This document shows, one piece after another, positions 53,334 through 62,565 of a stretch of DNA of 64,000 bases; position 1 is the stretch's first letter, and every line of letters starts with the position of its first letter. The notes below the pieces were generated by a model that was not told where the DNA came from, ran no database searches, and saw only the letters and a list, made by a program, of their open reading frames with translations. The stretch is from contig NZ_LT629783.1 in NCBI RefSeq assembly GCF_900105835.1, positions 248,001 through 312,000 of the forward strand, read 5' to 3'. The stretch comes from Pseudomonas fragi. Lineage in GTDB: Bacteria; Pseudomonadota; Gammaproteobacteria; Pseudomonadales; Pseudomonadaceae. Both the position numbers and the translations under genes were made by a program.

Positions 53334-54582
53334 TCTGCTGTCCTCTAAAAATCTCGCATCTAATGACCATTAGTGGGATGAGGTACATAATAAAACCATA
53401 TATTGGGTAGAATAAAGAAGATAGGTATATGCAAGCTACAAATATTGGCAGCGGGAGATATTTCGATTTTTTTCCGATGACAAGCAAGTCATATGCGAAA
53501 ATTGCGAAAGCAATCGCTCCCATTTCGAATAGATATACATATATTTCAGCGTTATCGCGCCGGGTAAGGGGCTGTTCGTATGTAAAGTTACTTCTGCTGA
53601 ACTCCAGGCTGTTGGAGAAGTAACCCCAGTTGGACAGCCCGTGACCTATAAGTTTGGTCAGTGGGTTGTCGGCAAACCACATGTTTATAATATTGGCGGC
53701 GGTGTAGGTTCGCGCAATTGCTGATCTGTCGCTGAAATCGGTTTCTGATATAGAGAAATAAAAGTAGACAAAAGCGGCCAGCCCTACTGTAACTATAGGT
53801 ATGAGCCTGCGGAATGACTTTATGTAAGGCTCTGTATGGATGCTCAGTGCGCAAATGATCAGAAGAATGAATATGGTTCTGTTTTCACTCAGGTAAAGGC
53901 ATGCTATGGCAAGAGCTATTAATGCGTAATCCGTCCATTTTTTATATTGTTGCTTGTAGTAATACAAAAAAAGCCAAGAAAATAGCGCGAGACCATACCA
54001 GTTAGGCTCCAAGAAAAAACCACGCATGCGTGTGCCTAAGTTTCCTTTGTCTACATAGTAGCTAGAATCTATTCCTCTAAGTTCAAGTTGGACGCCGAGT
54101 GCGTTGATGAAAATATATTGAATAAGTCCAGTTGCAATCAGCAGCGTGACAGCTAATTTGGAGACCTTGCGCCAGTTTACGTACTTGTATGAATAGCTAA
54201 CAAGAGTATACATGGCCGCGTAAATCAGCAGGTAGGAAAGGATCGCAAAATAGACATCTATGTTTTTGGCCAGCGCTATATGGAGTATGGCATAAAGCAG
54301 TAAAATCATTGTTGGCTTGTCAGGCAGGTTCTTGGATATAGAAGATTGCCCTGAATTTGCTTTGGTCAAAAAGATCATCAGTAATGCAAACAGTCCTAAA
54401 AGGATACCTGACTGTATGAAAATTGGGCCGGCTGGGATTTTGAGCACGCTATCAAAGCACATCAAGAAAACTATGACGTACATTAGCTGTCCCAGTTTTA
54501 ACTTGCGAGTGGTGCTTTGTGTAAAACTGACTCCGCTATTCATTGGCTTGCCTGGGTGTTGTTGCTGTTTTGTTGCGCGCAT
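53314..54582 (-). CDS. wzy: Wzy-like polysaccharide polymerase
   Basis: A 422-residue membrane protein with about 10-12 hydrophobic helices, such as LMYVIVFLMCFDSVL, ILLGLFALLMIFL and YALIALAIACLYLSENRTIF, and a large periplasmic loop (residues about 265-345). The arrangement and SENRT motif resemble O-antigen ligase/polymerase proteins. The start could be the ATG at 54582 or at 54543 (MNSGVSFTQ), which has AGGC upstream. It overlaps the GT4 gene by 20 bases. Polymerase is assigned from topology and from its place in a Wzx/Wzy locus. Confidence 0.75.
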   Translation of the reverse strand: MRATKQQQHPGKPMNSGVSFTQSTTRKLKLGQLMYVIVFLMCFDSVLKIPAGPIFIQSGILLGLFALLMIFLTKANSGQSSISKNLPDKPTMILLLYAILHIALAKNIDVYFAILSYLLIYAAMYTLVSYSYKYVNWRKVSKLAVTLLIATGLIQYIFINALGVQLELRGIDSSYYVDKGNLGTRMRGFFLEPNWYGLALFSWLFLYYYKQQYKKWTDYALIALAIACLYLSENRTIFILLIICALSIHTEPYIKSFRRLIPIVTVGLAAFVYFYFSISETDFSDRSAIARTYTAANIINMWFADNPLTKLIGHGLSNWGYFSNSLEFSRSNFTYEQPLTRRDNAEIYVYLFEMGAIAFAIFAYDLLVIGKKSKYLPLPIFVACIYLSSLFYPIYGFIMYLIPLMVIRCEIFRGQQNARTLN

Positions 54583-54639
54583 GATAAATATTTTCAGTGA
54601 GCCTGTTTGTGCAGGACATCAATTAATCTCATGGCTACG

Positions 54640-55704
54640 TTAGTTTTTAAGGGCGTTATCCAAAAAATCTTGAGATTGTTTGATGAATTCAGCAAGTTTT
54701 GTTTTATTTGGTTTTTGCCAGATGTCTCGATTGCTTAATTCATCAATGTGGTCGTATACAACATGGTTTAAATCAGTTTTATCTAGAAGGCTCAGTGCGC
54801 GAGCATTTTTTTCGTTTTCTATGTGTTTTACAAATACTAGAGGCTTGCTGAAATTCAGTGAAAATGCGGTCCCATGAAACGAGTTCGTGCATACCATAGC
54901 GGCTGACTGAACCAGCCCTATCCAGTCACTTGGTGAAATACCCAATAAGCATTGATCCGCTGCGCTAATCGGCTTGTCACCTATGTGGTATACCGGCAGC
55001 CCAGTCATCACTTTTAGTGCGGCAACAAATTCATTAAGCTTGCTGCGTGTTTCGTCGGTGCTCACTTCATATGAAACTATATACTTTCCGTTGGGTACAT
55101 GTTTGCGACTCATGATTTTACTGTAGTCACTAATTAAGAATGTTGGATCAATAACCAGTTCAGGATCGTTGTGTAGCTTATGTTCAATCATGTCTGTTTT
55201 AAGGTGTTGTTCTCGAACACCCATGCTGTTAAATGACTGAGTGTATTCCTTCGGTTGAGGATCTTGCGATAAGATATTTCCTCCAGCACTCGCGGCATAT
55301 GCGATTTTACGAGCCTTATTAGATACAAAGTTTAGGAAAAAAGCTGGGTCGTATTTTTTTCCTGTAATAGATTTATTCCATATTTGGTCACTGCCACATA
55401 CGACAGCGTGGTATTCACCTAATTTAAGCCAGTCTTGAGGGGTTGTAATGCTGTGCTTGTTTAAGGCTAGATATTTAGTTGAGAACTTCTTGAATAGATA
55501 AAGGCGTTTGTACTTCAGTATTGTCTTTCCAATACCTTTGGCAGGGCGCAGAACTTGGTACGTCAGGTACCAAGGCTTATAGTTGATAAGCTCGCTAGAG
55601 TAGCCTTTGTTTAGGATGTATGCTTGTAGTGCGTAAGCTTGGAGTACGGCCCCATGATTCAATACGCCATGAAATGTCAGTGTGTATACAGTTTTAGAAT
55701 TCAT
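54640..55704 (-). CDS. Polysaccharide pyruvyl transferase family protein
   Basis: A 354-residue PS_pyruv_trans (WcaK/CsaB) protein. Signature blocks: YTLTFHGVLNHGAVLQAYAL at the start, YHAVVCGSDQIWNKSITG, SYEVSTDETRSKLNEFV and CTNSFHGTAFSLNFSKPLVF. It would place a pyruvate ketal on a sugar residue, giving the polymer negative charge. Its start overlaps the wzx stop by 4 bases. Confidence 0.9.
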   Translation of the reverse strand: MNSKTVYTLTFHGVLNHGAVLQAYALQAYILNKGYSSELINYKPWYLTYQVLRPAKGIGKTILKYKRLYLFKKFSTKYLALNKHSITTPQDWLKLGEYHAVVCGSDQIWNKSITGKKYDPAFFLNFVSNKARKIAYAASAGGNILSQDPQPKEYTQSFNSMGVREQHLKTDMIEHKLHNDPELVIDPTFLISDYSKIMSRKHVPNGKYIVSYEVSTDETRSKLNEFVAALKVMTGLPVYHIGDKPISAADQCLLGISPSDWIGLVQSAAMVCTNSFHGTAFSLNFSKPLVFVKHIENEKNARALSLLDKTDLNHVVYDHIDELSNRDIWQKPNKTKLAEFIKQSQDFLDNALKN

Positions 55705-56966
55705 TTTTTAATATTCCTGAATAGCACAGCATCGCATTGCAGGTGCCATATGTAATTGTATTTTCTAATGAGAATGTTAGATAGTACGTTGCTCAGTAGC
55801 ATCGCAACAAGTGTTGATACTGCTGCGCCAGCGATGCCGAGCAGTGGGATCAAAGTAATGTTTAAAGTGATCCCCAAGGTTAATGCCATCAATGCTTTGT
55901 AAAAAACTATATTTGAGTTGTTGTCTGCAATTATGATTTGTGTGCTTGCGGCACCTAAAGCTATGATCAGCGGGGTTGCAAACGATATTTTCAATATCGT
56001 GCCGGCTTTTGAATAAGCTTCACCGTACAAAGTGCTTATTATGAAGTCGCTACAAGCTAACAAGGTAAGGGATAAAGCTATGCCCATGAGTGCGATATTT
56101 TGTATGTATTTGACGCGTATTGCGTGAAAGTTTGGGTTGTCCTTAGTGAGCTTGTATATAGCAGGAGAATTAGTCTGGCTAAAGAGCATTGGTGCGATTG
56201 AAAATACTGTTAATATATTCGCCGCAGCACTGTAGATACCAAGCTCATAGTTTCCTAGGATGTATTTTATCATTATTTGATCTATCTTTTGTAGTAGGAT
56301 AACCACAAACCCGGAGAGCACAAGCGGTGTAGATTCTATGAGGATCGCCTTGATGCTTAAAAGATCTGGTTTGGTGATTTTAAACTGATAAGCTGTTTTG
56401 TATAAAATAAGCCCTAGTGCGGAGACCATTGCAGCGTCAAATATTCTTATATATATATATGAGCTGATAGTTATCTTTGTGCCAAAAAACCAGATAAAAA
56501 ATACTGTCGTGATGGCCAGGGAGGTTGCTTCGATAGCGCAATTGGCTATGTTGTTCATCTTCGCTATCAACGCATATTTAAAAACTTTCAAGCTTGAGGC
56601 GATGAAGATTATAGAGTACAGGGCGAGGTAAGTTTCCCAGTCAGAGGTTACGCTGGTAAATTCCGCAAGCCCAGTTGTTGCAAGAAAGCCGAGTGTGCTG
56701 AAAAAAAGACAGATGATAATGGAGTTGGCAATGATCGAGTTTTCACTTTCTCCGCGAGAGATCTTTTTAATCATTACATCCTGGACTCGAAACTCCGTCA
56801 AGACACCCATTATCGTTGCGATGGATATAATAAATGAAAGTGTTCCGAAGTCTTCGGCGCCCAAGGACCGTGCGCTAATTACATTGAGGACAAAGATTTT
56901 GCCTAATTCAATACCTTTAGATGCTAGTGAGCTAATTTGATTGATGAGGCGTTTGCCGATTAACAT
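55701..56966 (-). CDS. wzx: Wzx-type repeat-unit flippase
   Basis: A 421-residue membrane protein of the MOP/RfbX family with about 12 helices. It moves undecaprenyl-linked repeat units to the periplasm. N-terminal text FVLNVISARSLGAEDFGTLSFI is typical, as is the mid-chain YILGNYELGIYSAAANILTV. It is AT-rich like its neighbours. It overlaps the pyruvyl transferase gene by 4 bases and follows wecB after a hairpin. Confidence 0.88.
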   Translation of the reverse strand: MLIGKRLINQISSLASKGIELGKIFVLNVISARSLGAEDFGTLSFIISIATIMGVLTEFRVQDVMIKKISRGESENSIIANSIIICLFFSTLGFLATTGLAEFTSVTSDWETYLALYSIIFIASSLKVFKYALIAKMNNIANCAIEATSLAITTVFFIWFFGTKITISSYIYIRIFDAAMVSALGLILYKTAYQFKITKPDLLSIKAILIESTPLVLSGFVVILLQKIDQIMIKYILGNYELGIYSAAANILTVFSIAPMLFSQTNSPAIYKLTKDNPNFHAIRVKYIQNIALMGIALSLTLLACSDFIISTLYGEAYSKAGTILKISFATPLIIALGAASTQIIIADNNSNIVFYKALMALTLGITLNITLIPLLGIAGAAVSTLVAMLLSNVLSNILIRKYNYIWHLQCDAVLFRNIKK

Positions 56967-57079
56967 GTGTTGGCTAGCTCTTTAGGTTTTGGCTTGGCAA
57001 AGAGGTAGTTGCCGGGATGTTGAAAGCTCAATTAAATAAAGCTATTGATTCTATATGCTTCTATTCTTTGGCTTGGCAG

Positions 57080-57106
57080 TGCGCCCACGCGTTAGCTGTG
57101 GGCGCA
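57080..57106. other. Perfect intergenic hairpin between wzx and wecB
   Basis: TGCGCCCAC (57080-57088) pairs with GTGGGCGCA (57098-57106) around a 9-base loop. There is no T-tail on the minus strand, so it is more likely an mRNA stability or attenuation element than a terminator. Location is 6 bases past the wecB stop. Confidence 0.5.
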
Positions 57107-57111
57107 TGGTT

Positions 57112-58230
57112 TTAGTACTGAAGTAGTGCCTCAGTAATTCGTTTGCATGCATTCCCATCGCCATACGGATTGTGCGCATAACTCATAGCTTGGTAGGCGC
57201 TTGTGTCCACCAGTAAACGATTTAGCTCGCGCACAATATCGGTTGTGCTCGTTCCAACCAACTTAACTGTGCCTGCTGAAACTGCCTCTGGTCGTTCTGT
57301 AGTGTCGCGCATCACGAGCACGGGCTTGCCAAGTGATGGCGCTTCCTCCTGAATCCCTCCAGAGTCTGTCAAAATGATATGTGCGCGAGTCATCATGTGC
57401 ACAAAGGGAAGGTAGTCTAGCGGCGCAATCAGGTGGACATTGTCAATGCCTTTCAGCAAGCGATTAACAGGTTCGCGTACGTTAGGATTCAGATGTACCG
57501 GGTAAACAATATCTACATCAGGGTGTTGTTGAGCAACCTCCATTAGTGCCTGACAAATACGCTCGAAACCGTCACCAAAGCTTTCACGACGATGGCCAGT
57601 AACAAGAATCAACTTGCGTGTAGGGTCGAGAAATGCTGCAGGTGCAGAGGCTTGAGCCAAAAGTTGCGGGTCTTGATCCAGGCGTTTCACCACGTCCAGT
57701 AGGGCATCAATTACGGTATTGCCCGTAACAATTATGCTGTCTGGGTTAACGCCTTCGCGCAGCAGATTGTTTTGCGAGGTTTCAGTAGGGGCAAAGTGTA
57801 GATTGGCCAAGGCGCCTGTAAGCTTGCGGTTACCTTCTTCGGGCCAGGGTGAGTAAAGGTTGCCCGTACGCAAACCAGCTTCGACATGGGCTACAGGAAT
57901 CTGCTGGTAGTACGCAGCAAGGCTTGCTGCGAATGTGGTTGCAGTGTCGCCGTGTACCAGCACGATATCCGGCTTAAATTCGTTCAGTACGGTCTTCAGC
58001 CCCTGCAAAATGGCAGTGGTCACATCAGTCAAGTCTTGGCCTGGCTTCATGATTTGCAAATCAAATTCTGGACTGATGGCAAACAAGTCCAGTACCTGGT
58101 CAAGCATTTCACGGTGTTGGCCGGTGACGCAGACTTTTGCTTCAAAACGTTCGTCAGCCGCCAGTGCCAGTACCAATGGGGCCATTTTAATGGCTTCTGG
58201 GCGAGTACCAAAAATACACAGGGTCTTCAT
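57112..58230 (-). CDS. wecB: UDP-N-acetylglucosamine 2-epimerase
   Basis: A 372-residue non-hydrolysing epimerase converting UDP-GlcNAc to UDP-ManNAc in the cytoplasm. Motifs: [80 protein letters not shown] and [28 protein letters not shown] lies before the ATG. GC-rich codons contrast with the AT-rich genes that follow. It is the first gene after the ops element and heads the sugar cassette. Confidence 0.95.
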   Translation of the reverse strand: MKTLCIFGTRPEAIKMAPLVLALAADERFEAKVCVTGQHREMLDQVLDLFAISPEFDLQIMKPGQDLTDVTTAILQGLKTVLNEFKPDIVLVHGDTATTFAASLAAYYQQIPVAHVEAGLRTGNLYSPWPEEGNRKLTGALANLHFAPTETSQNNLLREGVNPDSIIVTGNTVIDALLDVVKRLDQDPQLLAQASAPAAFLDPTRKLILVTGHRRESFGDGFERICQALMEVAQQHPDVDIVYPVHLNPNVREPVNRLLKGIDNVHLIAPLDYLPFVHMMTRAHIILTDSGGIQEEAPSLGKPVLVMRDTTERPEAVSAGTVKLVGTSTTDIVRELNRLLVDTSAYQAMSYAHNPYGDGNACKRITEALLQY

Positions 58231-58404
58231 TGAACGTTCCTTTATATGTCCGTAAATAAATGACGAAATATCTTCGATCTAAAATAGGCTTTAATAACTA
58301 AAGCTCACGAGTTAGTGAGTGGTATCAAAGTGCTACAATTAATCGATTTTAGTGGTCTATATAGATCCCCAGGTGTCCATTATTCATGCTGTTCGATGAT
58401 TTAG

Positions 58405-58421
58405 CACGCTACCGCCCCAGG
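58405..58421 (-). promoter_or_regulatory. JUMPstart/ops element (RfaH recruitment site)
   Basis: On the minus strand the sequence is CCTGGGGCGGTAGCGTG, containing the 12-base ops core GGCGGTAGCGTG intact and preceded by the usual C-rich JUMPstart part. It is in the 315-base gap between wzc and wecB, about 175 bases ahead of the wecB start, in the direction of transcription. RfaH binding here would allow read-through of the long AT-rich cassette. Confidence 0.8.
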
Positions 58422-58545
58422 ATTGCGCGCCGGTCCCTGAAAGCGGATGAATGGGTTTTCATGTGGGGTTGTATGTGAATGTTGTTGGGCAAGAGCACCC
58501 TTAAACTATCCCGGGCGCTCTATAAATATTAAAGGCAGTACTGTT

Positions 58546-60774
58546 TTAAACGCTATCCGACTTATATTCGTAGTTGTAATAACCATATGCACCATAACCG
58601 TATTTGGCGGATGCACGTTTTTCTACGCCATTGAAAATGGCGCCTTTAAGTTCGATGCCGTTCTGCGCAAAGCGACGCATGGTCAGCTCTACTTCACGGG
58701 CAGGGTTCAGCTCAAAGCGGGTCACAATCAGGTTGGTGCCTGACTGACGACCTACAATGGCCGCATCTGCCACGGCCAGGAATGGCGGGGTATCGAGAAT
58801 GACCTGGTCGTAGCGGGCGCTGATTTCCTCAAGGAAGTCGCTGAAGTTTTTATGCATCAACAACTCAGATGGATTAGGCGGGATTTGTCCACGGCCAATG
58901 ACATCGAGGTTTTCAACTTCTGTTTTATGAATGGCTGTATCGAGGTCACAACGCTTGGCCAGCAAGTCAGACAAGCCGTTCTCTACTGGAATGCCAAACA
59001 TTTTATGGATATAGCCTTTGCGCATATCCACGTCGACCAACAGTACTTTCTGGCCAGATTGTGCAATCACTGCCGCAAGGTTGGCGGAAACGAATGATTT
59101 ACCAACTTTGGGACTAGGGCCGGAAATCATCAGGCGGTTGTTGGTGGCTTCCAGCATCGCAAAGTGCAGGCTGGTCCGCAGGCTGCGCAACCCTTCAATT
59201 GCCAGATCTGTTGGATGGCTACTTGCCAGTAGTGGTGTTACACGAGTTCCACGACCCCCTGGGCTCTTTTCATCTTCGACTTTTTGCAGGGAGCTGAACG
59301 GAATGGACGCATAGACTGGCAAGCCCAGCTTCTCAATATCGTCTGGATTTTCCACGCCGCGGTTAAGAGCTTTGCGAAACAGTACATAAGCGATCGAGAG
59401 GAATGCGCCGAGCAGGGTGGCGATCAAAACGATCAACGCCTTCTTCGGTTTCACTGGATAGCGCAGATCTACATCGGCGGTATCGATCAGCAACACGTTA
59501 CCCACTGCACCGGCGCGCATTACGTCCAGCTCTTGGGATTTGTTCAGCAGTTGGGTGTAGATTTCGGTACTGACTTTAAGGTCGCGGGTCAAACTCAGCA
59601 ATTCTTGCTGGGTCGTTGGCAGGTTCTCAACTTGCTTGGCCAGACGCTGTTGCTTACTGGTCAGTTCTGCCAGTTGGCCCATCAGTGCGCGGTAAGCGGG
59701 ATGCTGTGGGGTGAACTTGCGGTCCATTTCGGCTTGTTGCAGTTTCAGGGTCGAAATGCTGGTGTCCAGCGCCACGATCTGGTCGAGAATGGCTTTGGCT
59801 TCAAGGCTGATATCAATCGACTTGCTGCGGATCTGGAAAGCATTCAGCGCGTTTTCAGCTTTTTCCAGATCTTTGCGTACTTGCGGCAATTGATCTTTCA
59901 GGAAGCCCAAGCTTTGCGCAGCTTCGGCGGAAGTACGCTCAATATTTTGCTGAACGTACAGGCGGGCGATTTCATTCAGGGTGCGAATTGCAGTTTCAGG
60001 CTCGGGACTTTCCAGTGCCAATGCCACCATGCCTGACTCTTTGCCACGCTCTGAAACATCAAGATCTTTTTGGTAGTTGAGGATAGTGGTCAGGCGAGGG
60101 TAACGGACTACTTCAAAGGTAGTGCCAGGGTTGGCTTGCAGAGACTCGACCTGCACTTTTACGCCATTCTGCTCGTAGGCTTGGCCGACCTGGCCCTTGA
60201 CCAAGACATTGCTGTCTTCATCAAGCAGGGTAAAACTGCCTCCCTCACCAGCAACCAGTGTCAGGTCTGTACCCAGCAGTTCTTGAGGCAGTTGCAAGTC
60301 GGCCAGCTTCAGGTGCTCACCACCCCAGGCGAAGCTGTTCATGCCCAGTAGCGGGCTGGCTACAGGATTTTCTGCGTCTGGCTTGAAGCGACGGGCTACA
60401 AACTCACCGATCAACGGGAAGTAGTTGGGCTCTACTTCAATATCCAGCTTGAGGTTATCAACGGCAGCGCCAATATTTCTACGCGACTTGATCAGCTCGA
60501 TTTCTGTTGCAGAAGGCGACTCTTTGCCCAGCATGCTGCCGATATCGGAGAAGCCCAGCATGTCATTCTTCTTGGCTTCCACCTGAATCAACGCATTCGC
60601 CTGGTACACCGGCGTGGCCAGCAGGGCATAGGCAACGCCTGCCGCCATAAACACGCCCGTGACGCCGGCAATCAGCCATTTATGGTCGATCAGCGTGCCC
60701 AACAACCCCATCAGGTCGATTTCGTCGTTATCGTCATCTTGTTCATGGGGCTTTGTCACGGGTGCTTGCTGCAT
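58546..60774 (-). CDS. wzc: Polysaccharide co-polymerase and tyrosine autokinase Wzc
   Basis: A 742-residue PCP-2a protein. The N-terminal Wzz domain has helices near residues 35-55 (WLIAGVTGVFMAAGVAYALL) and about 450 (ALIVLIATLLGAFLSIAYVL), with a coiled-coil periplasmic part between. The C-terminal BY-kinase has Walker A SGPSPKVGKSFVSANLA, Walker A' LLVDVDMRKG, Walker B VILDTPPFL and a tail with many Tyr (YGYGAYGYYNYEY). It controls polymer length with Wza and is dephosphorylated by Wzb. The ATG at 60774 is preferred over GTG at 60795. Confidence 0.93.
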   Translation of the reverse strand: MQQAPVTKPHEQDDDNDEIDLMGLLGTLIDHKWLIAGVTGVFMAAGVAYALLATPVYQANALIQVEAKKNDMLGFSDIGSMLGKESPSATEIELIKSRRNIGAAVDNLKLDIEVEPNYFPLIGEFVARRFKPDAENPVASPLLGMNSFAWGGEHLKLADLQLPQELLGTDLTLVAGEGGSFTLLDEDSNVLVKGQVGQAYEQNGVKVQVESLQANPGTTFEVVRYPRLTTILNYQKDLDVSERGKESGMVALALESPEPETAIRTLNEIARLYVQQNIERTSAEAAQSLGFLKDQLPQVRKDLEKAENALNAFQIRSKSIDISLEAKAILDQIVALDTSISTLKLQQAEMDRKFTPQHPAYRALMGQLAELTSKQQRLAKQVENLPTTQQELLSLTRDLKVSTEIYTQLLNKSQELDVMRAGAVGNVLLIDTADVDLRYPVKPKKALIVLIATLLGAFLSIAYVLFRKALNRGVENPDDIEKLGLPVYASIPFSSLQKVEDEKSPGGRGTRVTPLLASSHPTDLAIEGLRSLRTSLHFAMLEATNNRLMISGPSPKVGKSFVSANLAAVIAQSGQKVLLVDVDMRKGYIHKMFGIPVENGLSDLLAKRCDLDTAIHKTEVENLDVIGRGQIPPNPSELLMHKNFSDFLEEISARYDQVILDTPPFLAVADAAIVGRQSGTNLIVTRFELNPAREVELTMRRFAQNGIELKGAIFNGVEKRASAKYGYGAYGYYNYEYKSDSV

Positions 60775-60813
60775 AAGTCGGTTTCTTATCTTCACGGTAA
60801 TTCGAGGGATGAC

Positions 60814-61254
60814 TCAGCGTTTGATCCGCTGGGCCCATGCATTTACAGCGGTATCAATCAGTGCGTACGCATGCACAAAAGCAGGCTTGCCCTGGCGGTA
60901 CGGGTCGTTGATTTCGCGGTTGTCTTGCCATTTGCCCAGCAGGAATACTTTCCCCCGTGCCTCTGGAGCGAGGCTTAGGACACCATTAATATGATGTTGT
61001 TCCATGACCAAAATAAGATCGGCTTCATTTATCTTGGCAGCGGTCAGCTGGGTGGAGATGTGTTCGGGCACGGCGTGGCCATGTTCTTCTAGAACAGCAG
61101 CAGCAGTGGCTTCGATGGGCTTGCTTTTTACGGCGCTCAGGCCTGCGGAGCTCACGACGATGTCGGTGGGCGCAAGGGCGACCCGCAAGAGGTGTTCGGC
61201 GGTAGGGCTGCGGCAAATATTGCCAATGCAGACAATCAAGATTCGTTTAAACAA
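60814..61254 (-). CDS. wzb: Low-molecular-weight protein-tyrosine phosphatase Wzb
   Basis: A 146-residue LMW-PTP. The P-loop CIGNICRSP (Cys9, Arg15) is near the N-terminus, and the general-acid loop INDPYRQGK near residue 117. It removes phosphate from the Tyr tail of Wzc. The TTG at 61254 has AAGGA 7 bases upstream and gives the standard MFKRILIVCIGN start; the ATG at 61278 would add eight residues and is less likely. It precedes wzc by 39 bases. Confidence 0.92.
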   Translation of the reverse strand: MFKRILIVCIGNICRSPTAEHLLRVALAPTDIVVSSAGLSAVKSKPIEATAAAVLEEHGHAVPEHISTQLTAAKINEADLILVMEQHHINGVLSLAPEARGKVFLLGKWQDNREINDPYRQGKPAFVHAYALIDTAVNAWAQRIKR

Positions 61255-61278
61255 GGCAGCTTCCTTTGTGCCATACAT

Positions 61279-62009
61279 GCTCAGCCGGCGAGAGCACTTA
61301 ACGAATCGTCACGACCAATACTCCCTGTCCAGGGAGTGGCAGTGCCTATCAATAAAGGCTGCCGGCATCAGTATGATGTGGCGATGGCCTGGGCGGGAGC
61401 ACAGTTGCTCCGGCTTTATTACAGATAAAGGGTCGGTACGAAGTTGAACGGGCAAAATATTAACTGCGAACCGATTGCAATATCAACCTTTAAATCAGCA
61501 GATGATTTTATTTGAGCTATATAGGCGTATTTCAATATTTATTGGCCGACAATAAATAACATTTCGGCCGTTACCGACCAAAAATAACTCCGCCCAATGG
61601 CAGGTGTCTTGAGCAGGGCCCTGTGCTAGCGGGCGCTGCCCCGGACTTTGGGGGCGGCCCTTGCCGGGGCCGTGTACGGGCAGGAGGTGATGTGCAGGCC
61701 GGTATTTTTGGCCTGGAAGCCGCTGCTCTGGCAGCAGGTTGGCTGCGCACCGGGCGCTTGGGTGTCGGTGTGTCGCAATGATGGCACTATGATATGGCTG
61801 TGTAAATGGTCTTTTTATTGGTGGTGTTACTGGCCAGTTAGTTGTTTGGAAGTGCGTGGGTTAGTTATGGTTATAAGTGGTGCATATATAGATTTAATGT
61901 GAGTTTGTGCATCAAGTTCGTGCCGATATATAGGGGATGTGTGAGTTGCACCATGATGGTGACTGGAATGTTGTTTGTGGTCACGGTTGGGGGGCGCTGT
62001 GGGGGGGCA
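61279..62009. other. Long intergenic region upstream of the EPS locus
   Basis: It contains AT-rich sequence (61440-61620), which probably holds the minus-strand promoter of wzb-wzc, then GC-rich text (61620-61780) and T/G-rich sequence up to the satellite. No gene, RNA or clear terminator is recognised. Confidence 0.4.
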
Positions 62010-62019
62010 GGTAAATCCC

Positions 62020-62458
62020 GGGTTCAGGTTTGACGGTCGCTGCGCAACCGGACGCAGCCTCGCTTCGTTCGTCAGCGGCTACAGGGGGGTTGGGGCTGCT
62101 CTTTGAGTGTGTCGCCGGACTCGGCGGGGTTTCAGGCAAATCGTGGGTTCAGGTTTGACGGTCGCTGCGCAACCGGACGCAGCCTCGCGTTGCTCGTCAG
62201 CGGCTACAGGGGTTTGGGGCTGCTCTTTGAGTGTGTCGCCGGACTCGGCGGGGTTTCAGACAAATCGTGGGTTCAGGTTTGACGGTCGCTTCGCAACCGG
62301 ACGCAGCCTCGCTTCGCTCGTCAGCGGCTACAGGGGTTTGGGGCTGCTCTTTGAGTGTGTCGCCGGACTCGGCGGGGTTTCAGGCAAATCGTGGGTTCAG
62401 GTTTGACGGTCGCTGCGCAACCGGACGCAGCCTCGCTTCGCTCGTCAGCGACTACGCG
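62020..62458 (+). repeat. 124-bp tandem satellite made of REP-like units
   Basis: The phrase GGGTTCAGGTTTGACGGTCG starts at 62020, 62145, 62269 and 62393, a period of 125, 124 and 124 bases. Three full units and a partial fourth are nearly identical (single changes such as GCTGCG/GCTTCG). Each unit carries GGACGCAGCCTCG, CAGCGGCTACAGGGG and GCCGGACTCGGC. The unit is not a multiple of 3, so the overlapping open frames are not genes. It ends about 110 bases before the next gene. Confidence 0.9.
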
Positions 62459-62565
62459 GTTTTATGTTTGTCCGGTCGGCGGCCGTTGCGCGAAAGCACA
62501 ACACTTGCCGGCGAAAAACCGGATAATGGCCGCCATTATTTGTCTGGCAATTCTGGTAATCCCGC

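Noticed and set aside
62020..62458. Possible CRISPR array
   Set aside because: The whole 124-base unit is repeated head to tail with no unique spacers, and there are no cas genes nearby.
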